DNA of 64,000 nucleotides from assembly GCA_934098665.1 (NCBI GenBank), contig CAKOOO010000004.1:1-64000 (forward strand), read 5' to 3'. A model generated the notes under the pieces. It saw nothing but the letters and a program-made list of their open reading frames with translations. It did no database searches and had not been told where the DNA came from. Shown piece by piece: positions 25,121 to 34,367 of the stretch; the stretch's first letter is position 1, and each line of letters begins with the position of its first letter. The stretch comes from an uncultured Bacilli bacterium. Its GTDB lineage: Bacteria; Bacillota_I; Bacilli_A; RF39; UBA660. The position numbers and the translations under genes are program-made.

Positions 25121-26203
25121 ATGAAAATAAGCAATTTAAGACTTGTTAATTTTAGAAATTATGATACATTAAATATTGATTTTTCAAATGCATTAAATAT
25201 TATTTATGGAGATAATGGCTCTGGTAAATCAAATTTAATTGAAGCTATTTATTTATTGTCACTTACTAAATCTTTTAGAACACTTGATGACAAAAACTTA
25301 ATTAATAAAAATTACAAAGTAGCTTTAATAAAGGGAGTAGTTGACGAAAAAACTTATTTTATTGAACTTTCTAAAGATGATAAAAAAATCTTTATAGATA
25401 ATAAAAAAGTTGTAAAAATATCTGATTATATTTCAAAAATAAATATTATTTTATTTAATCCATTAGATACAAAAATTATAAGTGATTCACCAAGTGTTCG
25501 TAGAAAAATGCTTAATATCGAAATTTCTCAAATTAATTATTCTTATGTTTCTTTAATTAGTTCTTATAATAAGATTTTAAAACATCGTAATGCTTATCTT
25601 AAAAATTTATTGTTAAATGGTAATGCCTCCTATGAATATTTAGATATTTTAACAAATAAACTTGTTGATCTTGGATACCAAATACATAAAATTAGAGAGG
25701 ATTATGTTAAATTAATCAACGAAAATTTAACTAATATTTATAAAAACATATTTACTGAAGGAAGTTTAATAATTAAATATGTTAGTTCATTTAATAATAA
25801 AGATATTAGTGAAATTCATAAAGTGTATAAGGATAATTATCGTAAAGAAATTAATTATGGTAAAACATTAAGCGGTGTTCATCATGACGATATTGAATTT
25901 ATATTGGATGGATATAATATTAAAGAATATGGTAGTGTTGGACAACAAAAAAACGCAATTATATCATTTAAATTATCAGAATTAATTATAATAAAAAAAT
26001 TAAATGGAACTTATCCTATTTTAATTTTAGATGATTTATTTTCAGAACTTGATGATAACAAGATTAATAACATAATTAAAATGCTAAATAAGGAAGTACA
26101 AACTTTTATAACTACAACAAATATTAATAATGTAGATAAAGATTTACTTACTGATAGCTATATTTATTATATAAAAAATGGCAAAATAGAAAGGAAGAAT
26201 TAA
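25121..26203 (+). CDS. recF: DNA replication and repair protein RecF
   Basis: RecF (360 aa) is an SMC-like ATPase that helps load RecA at gaps. It begins MKISNLRLVNFRNYDTL, with Walker A YGDNGSGKSN (about 30-39), the ABC signature-like SVGQQKN, and Walker B LILDDLFSELD. AAGAGGTAAAA precedes the start. It follows comK after a 98-bp gap that has a TATAAT hexamer with TGA in front (about 25050), perhaps a promoter. gyrB follows 2 bp later. Confidence 0.96.
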   Translation: MKISNLRLVNFRNYDTLNIDFSNALNIIYGDNGSGKSNLIEAIYLLSLTKSFRTLDDKNLINKNYKVALIKGVVDEKTYFIELSKDDKKIFIDNKKVVKISDYISKINIILFNPLDTKIISDSPSVRRKMLNIEISQINYSYVSLISSYNKILKHRNAYLKNLLLNGNASYEYLDILTNKLVDLGYQIHKIREDYVKLINENLTNIYKNIFTEGSLIIKYVSSFNNKDISEIHKVYKDNYRKEINYGKTLSGVHHDDIEFILDGYNIKEYGSVGQQKNAIISFKLSELIIIKKLNGTYPILILDDLFSELDDNKINNIIKMLNKEVQTFITTTNINNVDKDLLTDSYIYYIKNGKIERKN

Positions 26204-26205
26204 TT

Positions 26206-28125
26206 ATGGCAGAACATTATGATGCATCAGATATTCAGGTATTAGAGGGTCTAGAAGCTGTTAGAAAAAGACCTGGTATGTATATAGGAACAACTGATGT
26301 AAAAGGACTTCATCATTTAGTGTGGGAAATTGTTGATAATTCTATTGATGAGGCTTTAGCAGGATATTGTAAAAATATTGAGGTAATTGTTAATAAGGAT
26401 AATTCAGTTACTGTAAAAGATGATGGAAGGGGTATACCAGTTGATATACATCCAAAAACAGGTTTATCGACAGTTGAGACAGTTTATACAGTACTTCATG
26501 CTGGAGGTAAATTTGGTGGAGGAGGATACAAAGTATCTGGTGGGTTACATGGAGTTGGTGCTTCAGTAGTAAACGCTCTTTCATCATGGTTAGAAGTAAA
26601 AGTATTTAAAAATAGTAAAATTTATTACATTAAATTTTCTAATGGAGGACATGCCGTTGAAAAATTACATGAAATAGGTGACTGTGAACCTAACCGTACA
26701 GGAACATGGGTTACTTTTAAACCAGATTGTGAAATTTTTGATACAACAGTTTATGATTATGAGACTTTAAAAGTAAGATTAAGAGAGCTAGCATTTTTAA
26801 ATAGGGGTTTAAGAATTACTTTAAGAGATGATAGAGATGAAGAAGACACAACTGGAGACACATTTATGTATGAAGGTGGTATAGCTGAATATGTAAAATT
26901 TATCAACAAAAATAAAACACCAATTCATGAAGATATTATTCATTTACAAGGTGAAGAAGCTGGTGTATTTTTTGAAGTTGCTTTACAATATAATGATGGA
27001 TATAATGATAATATTTATTCATTTGTTAACAATATTAATACACATGATGGGGGAACACACGAAGAAGGTGTAAGAAGAGCACTTACGAGAGTAATAAATA
27101 ATTATGCAAGAAAAGCAAATTTACTAAAAGAAAAAGATGAATCATTAACTGGTGATGATGTTAAAGAAGGGTTAACAATGATTATATCTTGTAAACATCC
27201 TAATCCCCAATTTGAAGGACAAACAAAAGGTAGACTCGGAAATTCTGAGGTTAGAAAACTTGCTGATAATGTCTTTTCAGAGGGTTTTGAAAAATTTTTA
27301 TTAGAAAATCCAGCGGATGCAAAAGTTATTGTTGAAAAAGCGATGCTTGCTTGTCGTGCTAGAAATGCTGCAAAAAAGGCAAGAGAAATTACTAGAAAAA
27401 CAGATTTAGCAGTAACAAATTTTTTTGGTAAATTATGTGATTGTAAAAGTAAAGATCCAAACGAATCAGAAATATTTATAGTCGAGGGAGATAGTGCAGG
27501 TGGATCAGCAAAAAAAAGTAGAGATTCATTAAGACAAGCAATATTACCTTTACGTGGTAAAATATTAAACGTTGAAAAAAATAGGTTAGACAGGGCATTA
27601 AATAACGCAGAAATAAGGTCCATAATTACAGCATTTGGTACTGGAATAGGTGATGAATTTAATTTAGAAAAATTACGTTATAATAAAATTATTATAATGA
27701 CCGATGCCGATGTTGATGGAGCTCATATTAGAATATTACTTTTAACGTTATTTTATCGTTTTTTTAGACCTATTGTTGAGGCTGGACATGTATATGCTGC
27801 TCAACCACCTTTATTTAGAATTAGATATGGTAAAACAAGAAAATATGTACTAGATGAAAAAGAAAAAGATGCTTATTTAAATTCTTTACCAGAAAATGTA
27901 AGAAATAGAGTTGAAATAACAAGAATGAAAGGTCTTGGTGAAATGGATCCTGAAGAGTTAAACGAAACTACAATGGATATAGAAAAAAGAACTTTAAGGA
28001 AAATAGTAGTTGAAGATTGTATGATGGCTGACGAAATATTTAGCAAATTAATGGGTGATGAAGTTGAACCAAGAAGAGAGTTTATTGAAGAAAATGCAAT
28101 AAATGTACAAAATTTGGATATATAG
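26206..28125 (+). CDS. gyrB: DNA gyrase subunit B
   Basis: GyrB (639 aa) is the ATPase subunit of gyrase. The GHKL ATPase domain shows EIVDNSIDEALAG, DDGRGIPV and GGLHGVGASVVNALS. The TOPRIM domain shows EGDSAGGSAKKSRD and TDADVDGAHIR. The C-terminal DPEELNETTMD is normal. It starts right after recF and precedes gyrA by 11 bp with an AGGAGG site, the classical order. Confidence 0.98.
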   Translation: MAEHYDASDIQVLEGLEAVRKRPGMYIGTTDVKGLHHLVWEIVDNSIDEALAGYCKNIEVIVNKDNSVTVKDDGRGIPVDIHPKTGLSTVETVYTVLHAGGKFGGGGYKVSGGLHGVGASVVNALSSWLEVKVFKNSKIYYIKFSNGGHAVEKLHEIGDCEPNRTGTWVTFKPDCEIFDTTVYDYETLKVRLRELAFLNRGLRITLRDDRDEEDTTGDTFMYEGGIAEYVKFINKNKTPIHEDIIHLQGEEAGVFFEVALQYNDGYNDNIYSFVNNINTHDGGTHEEGVRRALTRVINNYARKANLLKEKDESLTGDDVKEGLTMIISCKHPNPQFEGQTKGRLGNSEVRKLADNVFSEGFEKFLLENPADAKVIVEKAMLACRARNAAKKAREITRKTDLAVTNFFGKLCDCKSKDPNESEIFIVEGDSAGGSAKKSRDSLRQAILPLRGKILNVEKNRLDRALNNAEIRSIITAFGTGIGDEFNLEKLRYNKIIIMTDADVDGAHIRILLLTLFYRFFRPIVEAGHVYAAQPPLFRIRYGKTRKYVLDEKEKDAYLNSLPENVRNRVEITRMKGLGEMDPEELNETTMDIEKRTLRKIVVEDCMMADEIFSKLMGDEVEPRREFIEENAINVQNLDI

Positions 28126-28136
28126 GAGGTTTTTAA

Positions 28137-30644
28137 ATGGATAATGATAAAGAAAATATTATAAATGATGATGAAGAAATAATTGTTGATGATGAATATT
28201 CAGGTGAATTTCACGAAAAAGATAAACATATTGAAAATAATATTGTTAATGAAGTAAAAACATCTTTTCTTGATTATTCTATGAGTGTTATTACTTCAAG
28301 AGCATTACCTGATTTAAGAGATGGGTTAAAACCAGTTCATAGACGTATTTTATGGTCTATGTATGAAGAAGGTAATACGCCTGACAAACCACATAAAAAA
28401 TCCGCTACTACAGTTGGATACGTTATGGGACATTACCATCCTCATGGCGATTCTTCTATTTATGATGCGATGGTTAGACTTGCACAAGATTTTAATCAAA
28501 GATACATGCTTGTCGATGGACATGGAAATTTTGGTACTATTGAGGGTGATGGTGCTGCTGCATATCGTTATACTGAGGCTCGTCTTGCAAAAATTTCTTT
28601 AGAATTATTAAGAGACATACAAAAAGATACAGTTGATATGGATGATAACTATACTGCTACTGAAAAAGAACCTAAAGTACTTCCAAGTAGATTTCCAAAT
28701 ATTTTAGTTAATGGTTCAATGGGAATAGCAGTTGGTATGGCAACAAATATTCCACCACATAATTTAGGAGAAGTTATTGATGGTTGCATAGCATATATAG
28801 ATAATCCTGAAATTAATACTTTAGAACTTATGCAGTATATTAAAGGGCCAGACTTCCCAACAGGTGGTATTATTTTAGGTAATTCTGGTATAAAAAAAGC
28901 TTATGAAACAGGTAGAGGTACAATTACTATACGAAGTAGAGCTGTTATTGAAGAACACAATAATCATAATGTTATTGTTATATCAGAAGTACCTTTTGGT
29001 GTCAACACAGCGGAATTAAAAGATAAAGTTGCAGAACTTGTTCATAACAAAATATTAGATGGTATTTCAGATTATCATACTGACTTAAAAGATGGTATTA
29101 AAATTACTATAACCTTAAAAAAAGATGCAAATCCTCAAGTTGTTTTAAATAATTTATTTAAACATACAGCATTTCAAATATCTTATGGAATAATATTTTT
29201 AATGCTTGATGATGGAACACCTAAAACTCTTGGTTTAAAAGATATTTTGGCTAAATATGTTGATTTTCAACGTGAAGTTATTATTAGAAGAACTAAATAT
29301 GATTTAGGTAAAGCAGAAGCTAGAGTTCATATATTAAATGGTTTAAAAATAGCGCTTGATTACATAGATGAAGTTATAAAAATTATTAAATCAAGTAAAA
29401 CAGATGAAATAGCTAAAAAAGAATTGAATGAACGTTTTGGATTAGATGATATACAGTCTGATGCAATATTAGAAATGAAACTAAAACGCCTAACAGGCCT
29501 TGAAAGAGATAAAATTGAATCTGAACTAGCTGATTTAATTAAATTAATAGATGAATTGAGATTTATTTTATCAAGTCCTGAAAAAGTAAATGAAATAATT
29601 AAAAATGAAATGTTAGAAATTAAGAATAAATATAGTGATGAGCGAAGAACCTCAATTGATATGACAGCAATTGATTATATTGATGATGAATCACTTATCC
29701 CAGAAGAAAAAATAATGGTAGTATTAACAAAGAAAGGTTATATTAAACGTTCTAAACCAGATATATTTAGAACACAAAACCGTGGTGGAATGGGTGTTAA
29801 AGGTATAACAACCAATGATGAAGATTTTGTTGATCAAGCATGTAGTTTATCAACACATGATCATATTTTATTCTTTACTAATAAAGGAAAAGTATATAGA
29901 ATGAAGGGTTATGAAATACCTGAATTTTCAAGAACATCTAAAGGACTTCCTATTGTTAATCTTTTACCACTTGAAAAAGAAGAATTTGTTACTTCAATTG
30001 TTTCCATAGAACAAAATAGTAATAAACAATTTTTATTCTTTGCCACAAGCATGGGTATTGTTAAAAAAACATCAATTAATGAGTTTGAGAATATTAGAAC
30101 ATCAGGAAAAATATGTATTAGTTTAAAAGATAAAGATGAATTAATTGGTGTAAAATTAACTTCAGAAAATGATTTAATACTTTTAGGTTCAAGTTCTGGT
30201 AAATTAGTTAAATTTAATGAAAATGAAGTTAGAACAATGGGAAGAACAGCTTCTGGAGTAAGAGGTATTAATCTAGATGGTGGTAAATGTATTTGTTTAG
30301 AGGTAGTCAATGAAAATGATACTATATTAATTGTTACAGAACTTGGGTATGGTAAAAAAACTTCTGTGTCTGAATATAGACAAACAAAAAGAGGTAGTAA
30401 GGGTGTAAAAGCATTAAATATTACTGAAAAAAACGGAACCCTAGTATCAGTAAAACTTTCTGATGAAGAAAAAGATTTAATTATAATGACTAATATTGGA
30501 ATAACAATTAAAATACCTATTAATCAATTATCTAAATTAGGCAGAGCGACACAAGGAACTAGATTAATTAATTTAAAAGATAATCAATATGTAACTACAG
30601 TGAGCATTGTTGATAAATCATTAGAACACATCAATGAAAACTAG
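28137..30644 (+). CDS. gyrA: DNA gyrase subunit A
   Basis: GyrA (835 aa) cleaves and rejoins DNA. After an acidic N-terminal extension of about 40 residues comes SYSMSVITSRALPDLRDGLKP in slightly altered form, then the QRDR with HPHGDSSIYDAMVR and the catalytic tyrosine in AAAYRYTEARL. The C-terminal beta-pinwheel includes QTKRGSKG, equivalent to the GyrA box and distinguishing it from ParC. A terminator follows, then the parS array. Confidence 0.97.
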   Translation: MDNDKENIINDDEEIIVDDEYSGEFHEKDKHIENNIVNEVKTSFLDYSMSVITSRALPDLRDGLKPVHRRILWSMYEEGNTPDKPHKKSATTVGYVMGHYHPHGDSSIYDAMVRLAQDFNQRYMLVDGHGNFGTIEGDGAAAYRYTEARLAKISLELLRDIQKDTVDMDDNYTATEKEPKVLPSRFPNILVNGSMGIAVGMATNIPPHNLGEVIDGCIAYIDNPEINTLELMQYIKGPDFPTGGIILGNSGIKKAYETGRGTITIRSRAVIEEHNNHNVIVISEVPFGVNTAELKDKVAELVHNKILDGISDYHTDLKDGIKITITLKKDANPQVVLNNLFKHTAFQISYGIIFLMLDDGTPKTLGLKDILAKYVDFQREVIIRRTKYDLGKAEARVHILNGLKIALDYIDEVIKIIKSSKTDEIAKKELNERFGLDDIQSDAILEMKLKRLTGLERDKIESELADLIKLIDELRFILSSPEKVNEIIKNEMLEIKNKYSDERRTSIDMTAIDYIDDESLIPEEKIMVVLTKKGYIKRSKPDIFRTQNRGGMGVKGITTNDEDFVDQACSLSTHDHILFFTNKGKVYRMKGYEIPEFSRTSKGLPIVNLLPLEKEEFVTSIVSIEQNSNKQFLFFATSMGIVKKTSINEFENIRTSGKICISLKDKDELIGVKLTSENDLILLGSSSGKLVKFNENEVRTMGRTASGVRGINLDGGKCICLEVVNENDTILIVTELGYGKKTSVSEYRQTKRGSKGVKALNITEKNGTLVSVKLSDEEKDLIIMTNIGITIKIPINQLSKLGRATQGTRLINLKDNQYVTTVSIVDKSLEHINEN

Positions 30645-30668
30645 AAAGTATACAATTTCTAGTTTTTT
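30638..30668 (+). terminator. Rho-independent terminator of gyrA
   Basis: Ten-bp stem AAACTAGAAA/TTTCTAGTTT (30638-30647 with 30656-30665) and a U7 tail. It overlaps the gyrA stop codon. Confidence 0.8.
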
Positions 30669-30689
30669 TATTTTATAAAATAGTATTAA

Positions 30690-30705
30690 TGTTTCACGTG
30701 AAACA
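30690..30705. promoter_or_regulatory. parS: parS site 1
   Basis: Perfect 16-bp palindrome TGTTTCACGTGAAACA, the consensus ParB-binding site of most bacterial chromosomes. First of four copies. Confidence 0.95.
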
Positions 30706-30790
30706 TAGTCAGTTTTCTAGCATATATTCCGATAAAAAACAGATATTAATATAAAAAAAGTATTATAAAAAGCATAATAAATATAATCAA

Positions 30791-30806
30791 TGTTTCACGT
30801 GAAACA
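30791..30806. promoter_or_regulatory. parS: parS site 2
   Basis: Exact copy of the TGTTTCACGTGAAACA palindrome, 101 bp after site 1. Confidence 0.95.
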
Positions 30807-30891
30807 TAGTCAATTTTTTAGCATATATTTCAATAAAAAGCAGATATTAATATAAAAAAAAGTATTAAAAAAACATAATAAATATAACCAA

Positions 30892-30907
30892 TGTTTCACG
30901 TGAAACA
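30892..30907. promoter_or_regulatory. parS: parS site 3
   Basis: Exact copy of the TGTTTCACGTGAAACA palindrome, 101 bp after site 2. Confidence 0.95.
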
Positions 30908-30992
30908 TAGTCAATTTTTTAGCATATATTCCGATAAAAAGCAGATATTAATATAAAAAAAGTATTATAAAAAGTATAATAAATATAACCAA

Positions 30993-31008
30993 TGTTTCAC
31001 GTGAAACA
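30993..31008. promoter_or_regulatory. parS: parS site 4
   Basis: Exact copy of the TGTTTCACGTGAAACA palindrome, 101 bp after site 3. The unit that follows diverges after about 65 bp and runs into the ffs promoter. Confidence 0.95.
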
Positions 31009-31092
31009 TAGTTAAGTTTATAGCATATATTCCAATAAAAAGTAGATATTAATATAAAAAATATTATATACAGAGTCAATTTAAAAAATATA

Positions 31093-31121
31093 TTGATAAT
31101 TAATAAATATTTTGATAATAT
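31093..31121 (+). promoter_or_regulatory. Promoter of the SRP RNA gene
   Basis: TTGATA (31093-31098), 17-bp spacer, TAATAT (31116-31121). The expected start of transcription is about 31128, matching the 5' end of the RNA helix. Confidence 0.65.
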
Positions 31122-31127
31122 AAACAT

Positions 31128-31203
31128 GTGCAACAAATATACTGTAATCTGGTCAGATTAGGAATAAAGCAGCCACATCAGTCACTATTTGTGTGCACTT
31201 TTT
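31128..31203 (+). ncRNA. ffs: Signal recognition particle RNA, short (4.5S-like) form
   Basis: The Ffh-binding core is clear: GGTCAGA (31151-31157), a TTA/TAA stem capped by the GGAA tetraloop, then AGCAGCC (31168-31174), equivalent to the canonical GGTCAGG-TCC-GGAA-GGA-AGCAGCC. The 5' end GTGCAACAAATA pairs with the 3' TATTTGTGTGCAC (31186-31198), closing one long hairpin, followed by a U-rich tail (31199-31208) that may terminate it. The RNA is only about 75 nt with no Alu domain, unlike the about 270-nt RNA of Bacillus. Bacillus also keeps this gene near tadA and dnaX. Confidence 0.88.
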
Positions 31204-31220
31204 ATTTTGTAGGAGTATTT

Positions 31221-31637
31221 ATGAACAAAATTATAAAATTGCTTTATAGAGATTATGTAAAAGCATATAAGTATGGCGAAATTCCAGTTTCATGTGTTAT
31301 TGTAAAAAATAATAAAATTATTGCACATTCGTATAATAAAAAAAATCAAAAAAAAATTGCTATACACCATGCGGAAATTGATGCAATAATTAAAGCTAGT
31401 AAAAAACTTAAAGATTGGAGATTAAATGAATGCGAAATGTATATTACTCTTGAGCCATGCAATATGTGTAGAGAAGTAATAAAGCAGTCAAGAATAAAAA
31501 AAGTATTTTATTTTGTAAGTAGTAATTTTAATAATGAAAATGGTACAAATACACAATATATAAAACTTGAAAATTTTCCACAATTAACTGAACACAATAC
31601 AAATATTTTAAAACAGTTTTTTATTAATAAAAGATAG
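31221..31637 (+). CDS. tadA: tRNA-specific adenosine deaminase
   Basis: TadA deaminates A34 to inosine in tRNA-Arg(ACG). The 138-aa zinc enzyme carries HAE in IHHAEIDAI and the PCxxC motif in LEPCNMCREVI, the cytidine-deaminase-like zinc site with catalytic glutamate. The start at 31221 follows AGGAG; the longer open frame runs back through the SRP RNA and is rejected. It lies between ffs and dnaX. Confidence 0.94.
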   Translation: MNKIIKLLYRDYVKAYKYGEIPVSCVIVKNNKIIAHSYNKKNQKKIAIHHAEIDAIIKASKKLKDWRLNECEMYITLEPCNMCREVIKQSRIKKVFYFVSSNFNNENGTNTQYIKLENFPQLTEHNTNILKQFFINKR

Positions 31638-31680
31638 TATTATTATTAGAAAATTGGTATAATTATTTATGGAGGATAAT

Positions 31681-33222
31681 ATGAATTACAAAGTGTTGTA
31701 TAGAAAATATAGACCACAAACATTTGATGAATTAATCGGTCAAAAAACTGTTGTTGAACTTTTAAAAGATAGTATCATAAATAATAAAATATCTCATGCA
31801 TACATTTTTTCAGGCCCTAGAGGGACAGGAAAAACAAGTACAGCAAAAATATTTGCAAAAACAATAAATTGTTTAAATATTGAAAATGGAAATCCATGTC
31901 TAAAATGTTATAACTGTTTAAATTTTTATAATAGTAATGATATTTATGAAATAGATGCAGCTTCAAATACCGGTGTTGATCAAATTCGTGAAATAATTGA
32001 TAATGTTAAATTAACTCCCATTAATTCTAAATATAAAGTATATATAATTGATGAAGTACATATGCTAAGTGTTAGCGCATTTAATGCTCTATTATTAACT
32101 TTAGAGGAACCTCCATCACATGCTATATTTATATTAGCTACAACGAATATTGAAGATGTACCAATAACTGTATTATCAAGATGTCAAAGATTAGATTTTA
32201 AAAAAATTAAATTAGCGGAAATTACTGAACAATTAAAAAAAATAGCTTCCTTAGAAAAAATTTCTATTGATGATGATGCAATACTAGAAATTGCGTCCTA
32301 TTCTGAAGGTGGAATGAGAGATGCATTAAGTATGCTTGACCAAATATCTAAAATTAATAAACATATAACGGTAGAGGATGTTTATAATAGTATAGGTTCT
32401 ATTTCTGAACACACAATAGAAAAAATGATAGATGATCTTAATAATAATCAAATTGATAATGTTATAAAATTTATTGAAAATGCTAAAGAATGCGCTGTTG
32501 ATTATAAAACTTTAATAAAAAAAATAATTAATGTATTAAAAAAACGTGCTTTAGATACTAAACTTAATAATAGAATTGATAGATTATCATATGACGATTA
32601 TAAAAATTTATGTTTTAGTTTATCAGATACATTATATAAAACTAATGTAAATGTTGATTTATTTGGATTACTAGAACTTAACATAATTGAATACATTAAA
32701 ATTTCTAATGAAAATAAGAGTATTGATGAACCTAAAAATAATAAAGAAAATAATAATTTAATTGTTGAAAACAAATTATCAAATAACTATTACAAAAATC
32801 TAGAGGAAGTGAGAATAAATAATTGTTTTGTAACAGCTTCCAAAGAAAATAAAAACAAATGTTTGCAAAAATGGAACGATTTTGTGGTAAATTGCACTAA
32901 TAAAAAAATTAAAGGACTAATTCAAGATACAAATTTAGTGTTGGCAAGTGAAAATTTATTTGTTATAAATGCAAATATTACTTCTATTTCTGCAGAAATT
33001 AATCAAAATATTAAATTATTAGAAAGTGAATTCAATAATTTGAATTCTACAAATTATAATATTATTGCTACATCTAATGAAAATTGGAACAAACAGATGA
33101 ATAAATATATTAAAAATATGCAAAATCATGTTAAATATAATATAATTTCAGAACCAGTAGAAGAGTATGCAAGTGCGGAAATATGTGATATATTTAATAT
33201 TAGTAAAGTAGAAGAAAGGTAG
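31681..33222 (+). CDS. dnaX: DNA polymerase III subunit gamma/tau
   Basis: DnaX (513 aa) forms the motor of the clamp loader. It starts MNYKVLYRKYRPQTFDELIGQ, with Walker A GPRGTGKTS, a four-cysteine zinc module (CLNIENGNPCLKCYNC), Walker B IDEVHML and the SRC sensor in VLSRCQRL. An Asn-rich linker and a C-terminal tau-like domain follow. The ATG at 31681 is preferred because GGAGG lies just upstream. The order dnaX-ebfC-recR-bofA matches Bacillus. Confidence 0.96.
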   Translation: MNYKVLYRKYRPQTFDELIGQKTVVELLKDSIINNKISHAYIFSGPRGTGKTSTAKIFAKTINCLNIENGNPCLKCYNCLNFYNSNDIYEIDAASNTGVDQIREIIDNVKLTPINSKYKVYIIDEVHMLSVSAFNALLLTLEEPPSHAIFILATTNIEDVPITVLSRCQRLDFKKIKLAEITEQLKKIASLEKISIDDDAILEIASYSEGGMRDALSMLDQISKINKHITVEDVYNSIGSISEHTIEKMIDDLNNNQIDNVIKFIENAKECAVDYKTLIKKIINVLKKRALDTKLNNRIDRLSYDDYKNLCFSLSDTLYKTNVNVDLFGLLELNIIEYIKISNENKSIDEPKNNKENNNLIVENKLSNNYYKNLEEVRINNCFVTASKENKNKCLQKWNDFVVNCTNKKIKGLIQDTNLVLASENLFVINANITSISAEINQNIKLLESEFNNLNSTNYNIIATSNENWNKQMNKYIKNMQNHVKYNIISEPVEEYASAEICDIFNISKVEER

Positions 33223-33231
33223 GAAAAATAT

Positions 33232-33528
33232 ATGAATATGCAACAAATTATGGCGCAAGCTCAAAGAATGCAAAAAGATATTATGAGTAAGAAAGGTGAA
33301 ATAGATTCTGCAGTTTTTACGGGAAAATCAGAATGGGTTGAGGTTACATTTAAAGGCACAAAAGAAATTATGAATGTAAAGATTTTAAATGACGCAGCAT
33401 TTGATAAAGAAAACAATGATATTTTATGTGACATGTTTGTACTTGCTGTAAAAGATGCTATTAATCAAATTGATAAAAAAACTGAAGAAAAATTAGGTAA
33501 GTATTCAAATATGGGCGGACTATTCTAA
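33232..33528 (+). CDS. ebfC: Nucleoid-associated protein, YbaB/EbfC family
   Basis: A 98-aa dimeric DNA-binding protein. It starts with the helical MNMQQIMAQAQRMQKDI, continues with FTGKSEWVEVTFKGTKEIMNVKI, and ends GGLF, all family features. It is encoded between dnaX and recR, the nearly universal position. The recR start codon follows by 1 bp. Confidence 0.95.
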   Translation: MNMQQIMAQAQRMQKDIMSKKGEIDSAVFTGKSEWVEVTFKGTKEIMNVKILNDAAFDKENNDILCDMFVLAVKDAINQIDKKTEEKLGKYSNMGGLF

Positions 33529-33529
33529 T

Positions 33530-34126
33530 ATGTATCCTGATATTTTAGAAAAATTGGTATCACATTTTAAAAAGTTCCCCACAATAGGCGAAAAAAGTGC
33601 TGAAAGATTAGCTTTAGCAACTATAGAAATGAGTGAAGAAGAAGTAGCGGATTTTAGTGAATGCTTACTAAAATCAAAAAAAACGCTTCATCCATGTAAA
33701 CAATGTGGTAGTTTAACTGATAGTGATATATGTTATGTTTGTAATGATGAAAAAAGAAATCATAATCTTATATGCGTGGTTGAAGATTATAAAAGCTTAC
33801 TTTCTTTTGAAAAAGCAGGTAATTATAAGGGTGTATATCATGTATTAAATGGATTAATTTCACCAATAGATAATATTACACCACAAGATATAAATTTATC
33901 ATCCTTGGTTAAAAGAGTTGAAAAACTAGATAATCCAGAACTTATTTTAGCATTAAAATCATCAATTGAAGGAGAAACAACAACACTTTATATAAAAAAA
34001 ATATTTGAAAACAAAAATGTTATAATATCAAGACTATCTTATGGTATACCAATTGGAGCAGAAATTGATTATTTAGATGTCCTAACTCTTGACAAGGCAT
34101 TAAGTGATAGAAAAAAAATATCATAA
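33530..34126 (+). CDS. recR: Recombination protein RecR
   Basis: RecR (198 aa) helps load RecA at gaps with RecF and RecO. It has an N-terminal helix-hairpin-helix (PTIGEKSAERLAL), a zinc finger with CKQCGSLTDSDICYVC (about 57-72) and a TOPRIM domain beginning LICVVEDYKSL, with YHVLNGLISPI. Length and order are standard. Confidence 0.96.
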   Translation: MYPDILEKLVSHFKKFPTIGEKSAERLALATIEMSEEEVADFSECLLKSKKTLHPCKQCGSLTDSDICYVCNDEKRNHNLICVVEDYKSLLSFEKAGNYKGVYHVLNGLISPIDNITPQDINLSSLVKRVEKLDNPELILALKSSIEGETTTLYIKKIFENKNVIISRLSYGIPIGAEIDYLDVLTLDKALSDRKKIS

Positions 34127-34154
34127 TATTTTTTCTTTAACATAAATTTTAGTA

Positions 34155-34349
34155 ATGAAAAATATGTTAAAGAAATTATTTTATATTATTAAAAAAATTG
34201 TAGTTTCAATTTGTATATTATATGGGTTAAACCTGATTATATCTGCAGTAAACGTTATAATTCCAATAAATATCACAACAATTTTAACAACAACTGTATT
34301 AGGTATTCCAGGATTATTTTCAATAATAATATTATATCTAATCATATAG
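34155..34349 (+). CDS. bofA: Inhibitor of pro-sigma-K processing, BofA family
   Basis: BofA holds the protease SpoIVFB inactive with SpoIVFA in the outer forespore membrane, delaying pro-sigma-K processing. The 64-aa protein has two hydrophobic segments; the C-terminal core GLNLIISAVNVIIPINITT followed by TVLGIPGLF is the family signature. Bacillus has bofA after recR, which supports the call. The ribosome-binding site is weak. Its presence implies a sigma-K checkpoint. Confidence 0.88.
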   Translation: MKNMLKKLFYIIKKIVVSICILYGLNLIISAVNVIIPINITTILTTTVLGIPGLFSIIILYLII

Positions 34350-34367
34350 TAAATAAAAGGAGAAGTA

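Larger units (their letters stand above)
30690..31072. repeat. Four-copy 101-bp tandem repeat, each unit opening with a parS site
   Basis: Units start at 30690, 30791, 30892 and 30993, exactly 101 bp apart; the fourth is incomplete. Each unit has parS, then TAGT(C/T)A, a T-rich block, GCATATATT(C/T)C, ATAAAAA, (C/T)AGATATTAATATAAAAA, and in the first three also a terminal AATAAATATAA segment before the next parS. Sequence drift is seen only outside parS. No reading frame here looks coding. The array fills the gene-free gap between gyrA and the SRP RNA (30645-31127). Confidence 0.92.

Noticed and set aside
27102..27623. 173-aa open frame antisense to gyrB
   Set aside because: It lies wholly inside gyrB, has no ribosome-binding site, and its composition is that of a mirror frame of a conserved gene.
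29909..30310. 133-aa open frame antisense to gyrA
   Set aside because: Shadow of the conserved GyrA C-terminal domain; Ser/Leu/Pro-rich without any motif.
30690..31072. Tandem array considered as CRISPR or as an iteron-type plasmid origin
   Set aside because: The repeated core is the known 16-bp parS palindrome and the spacers are near-identical to each other, which excludes CRISPR; no rep gene is near.
31681..33222. Programmed frameshift in dnaX giving a short gamma form
   Set aside because: A-runs exist, but no slippery site followed by a convincing stem and stop was seen; Bacillus-type dnaX makes only tau.
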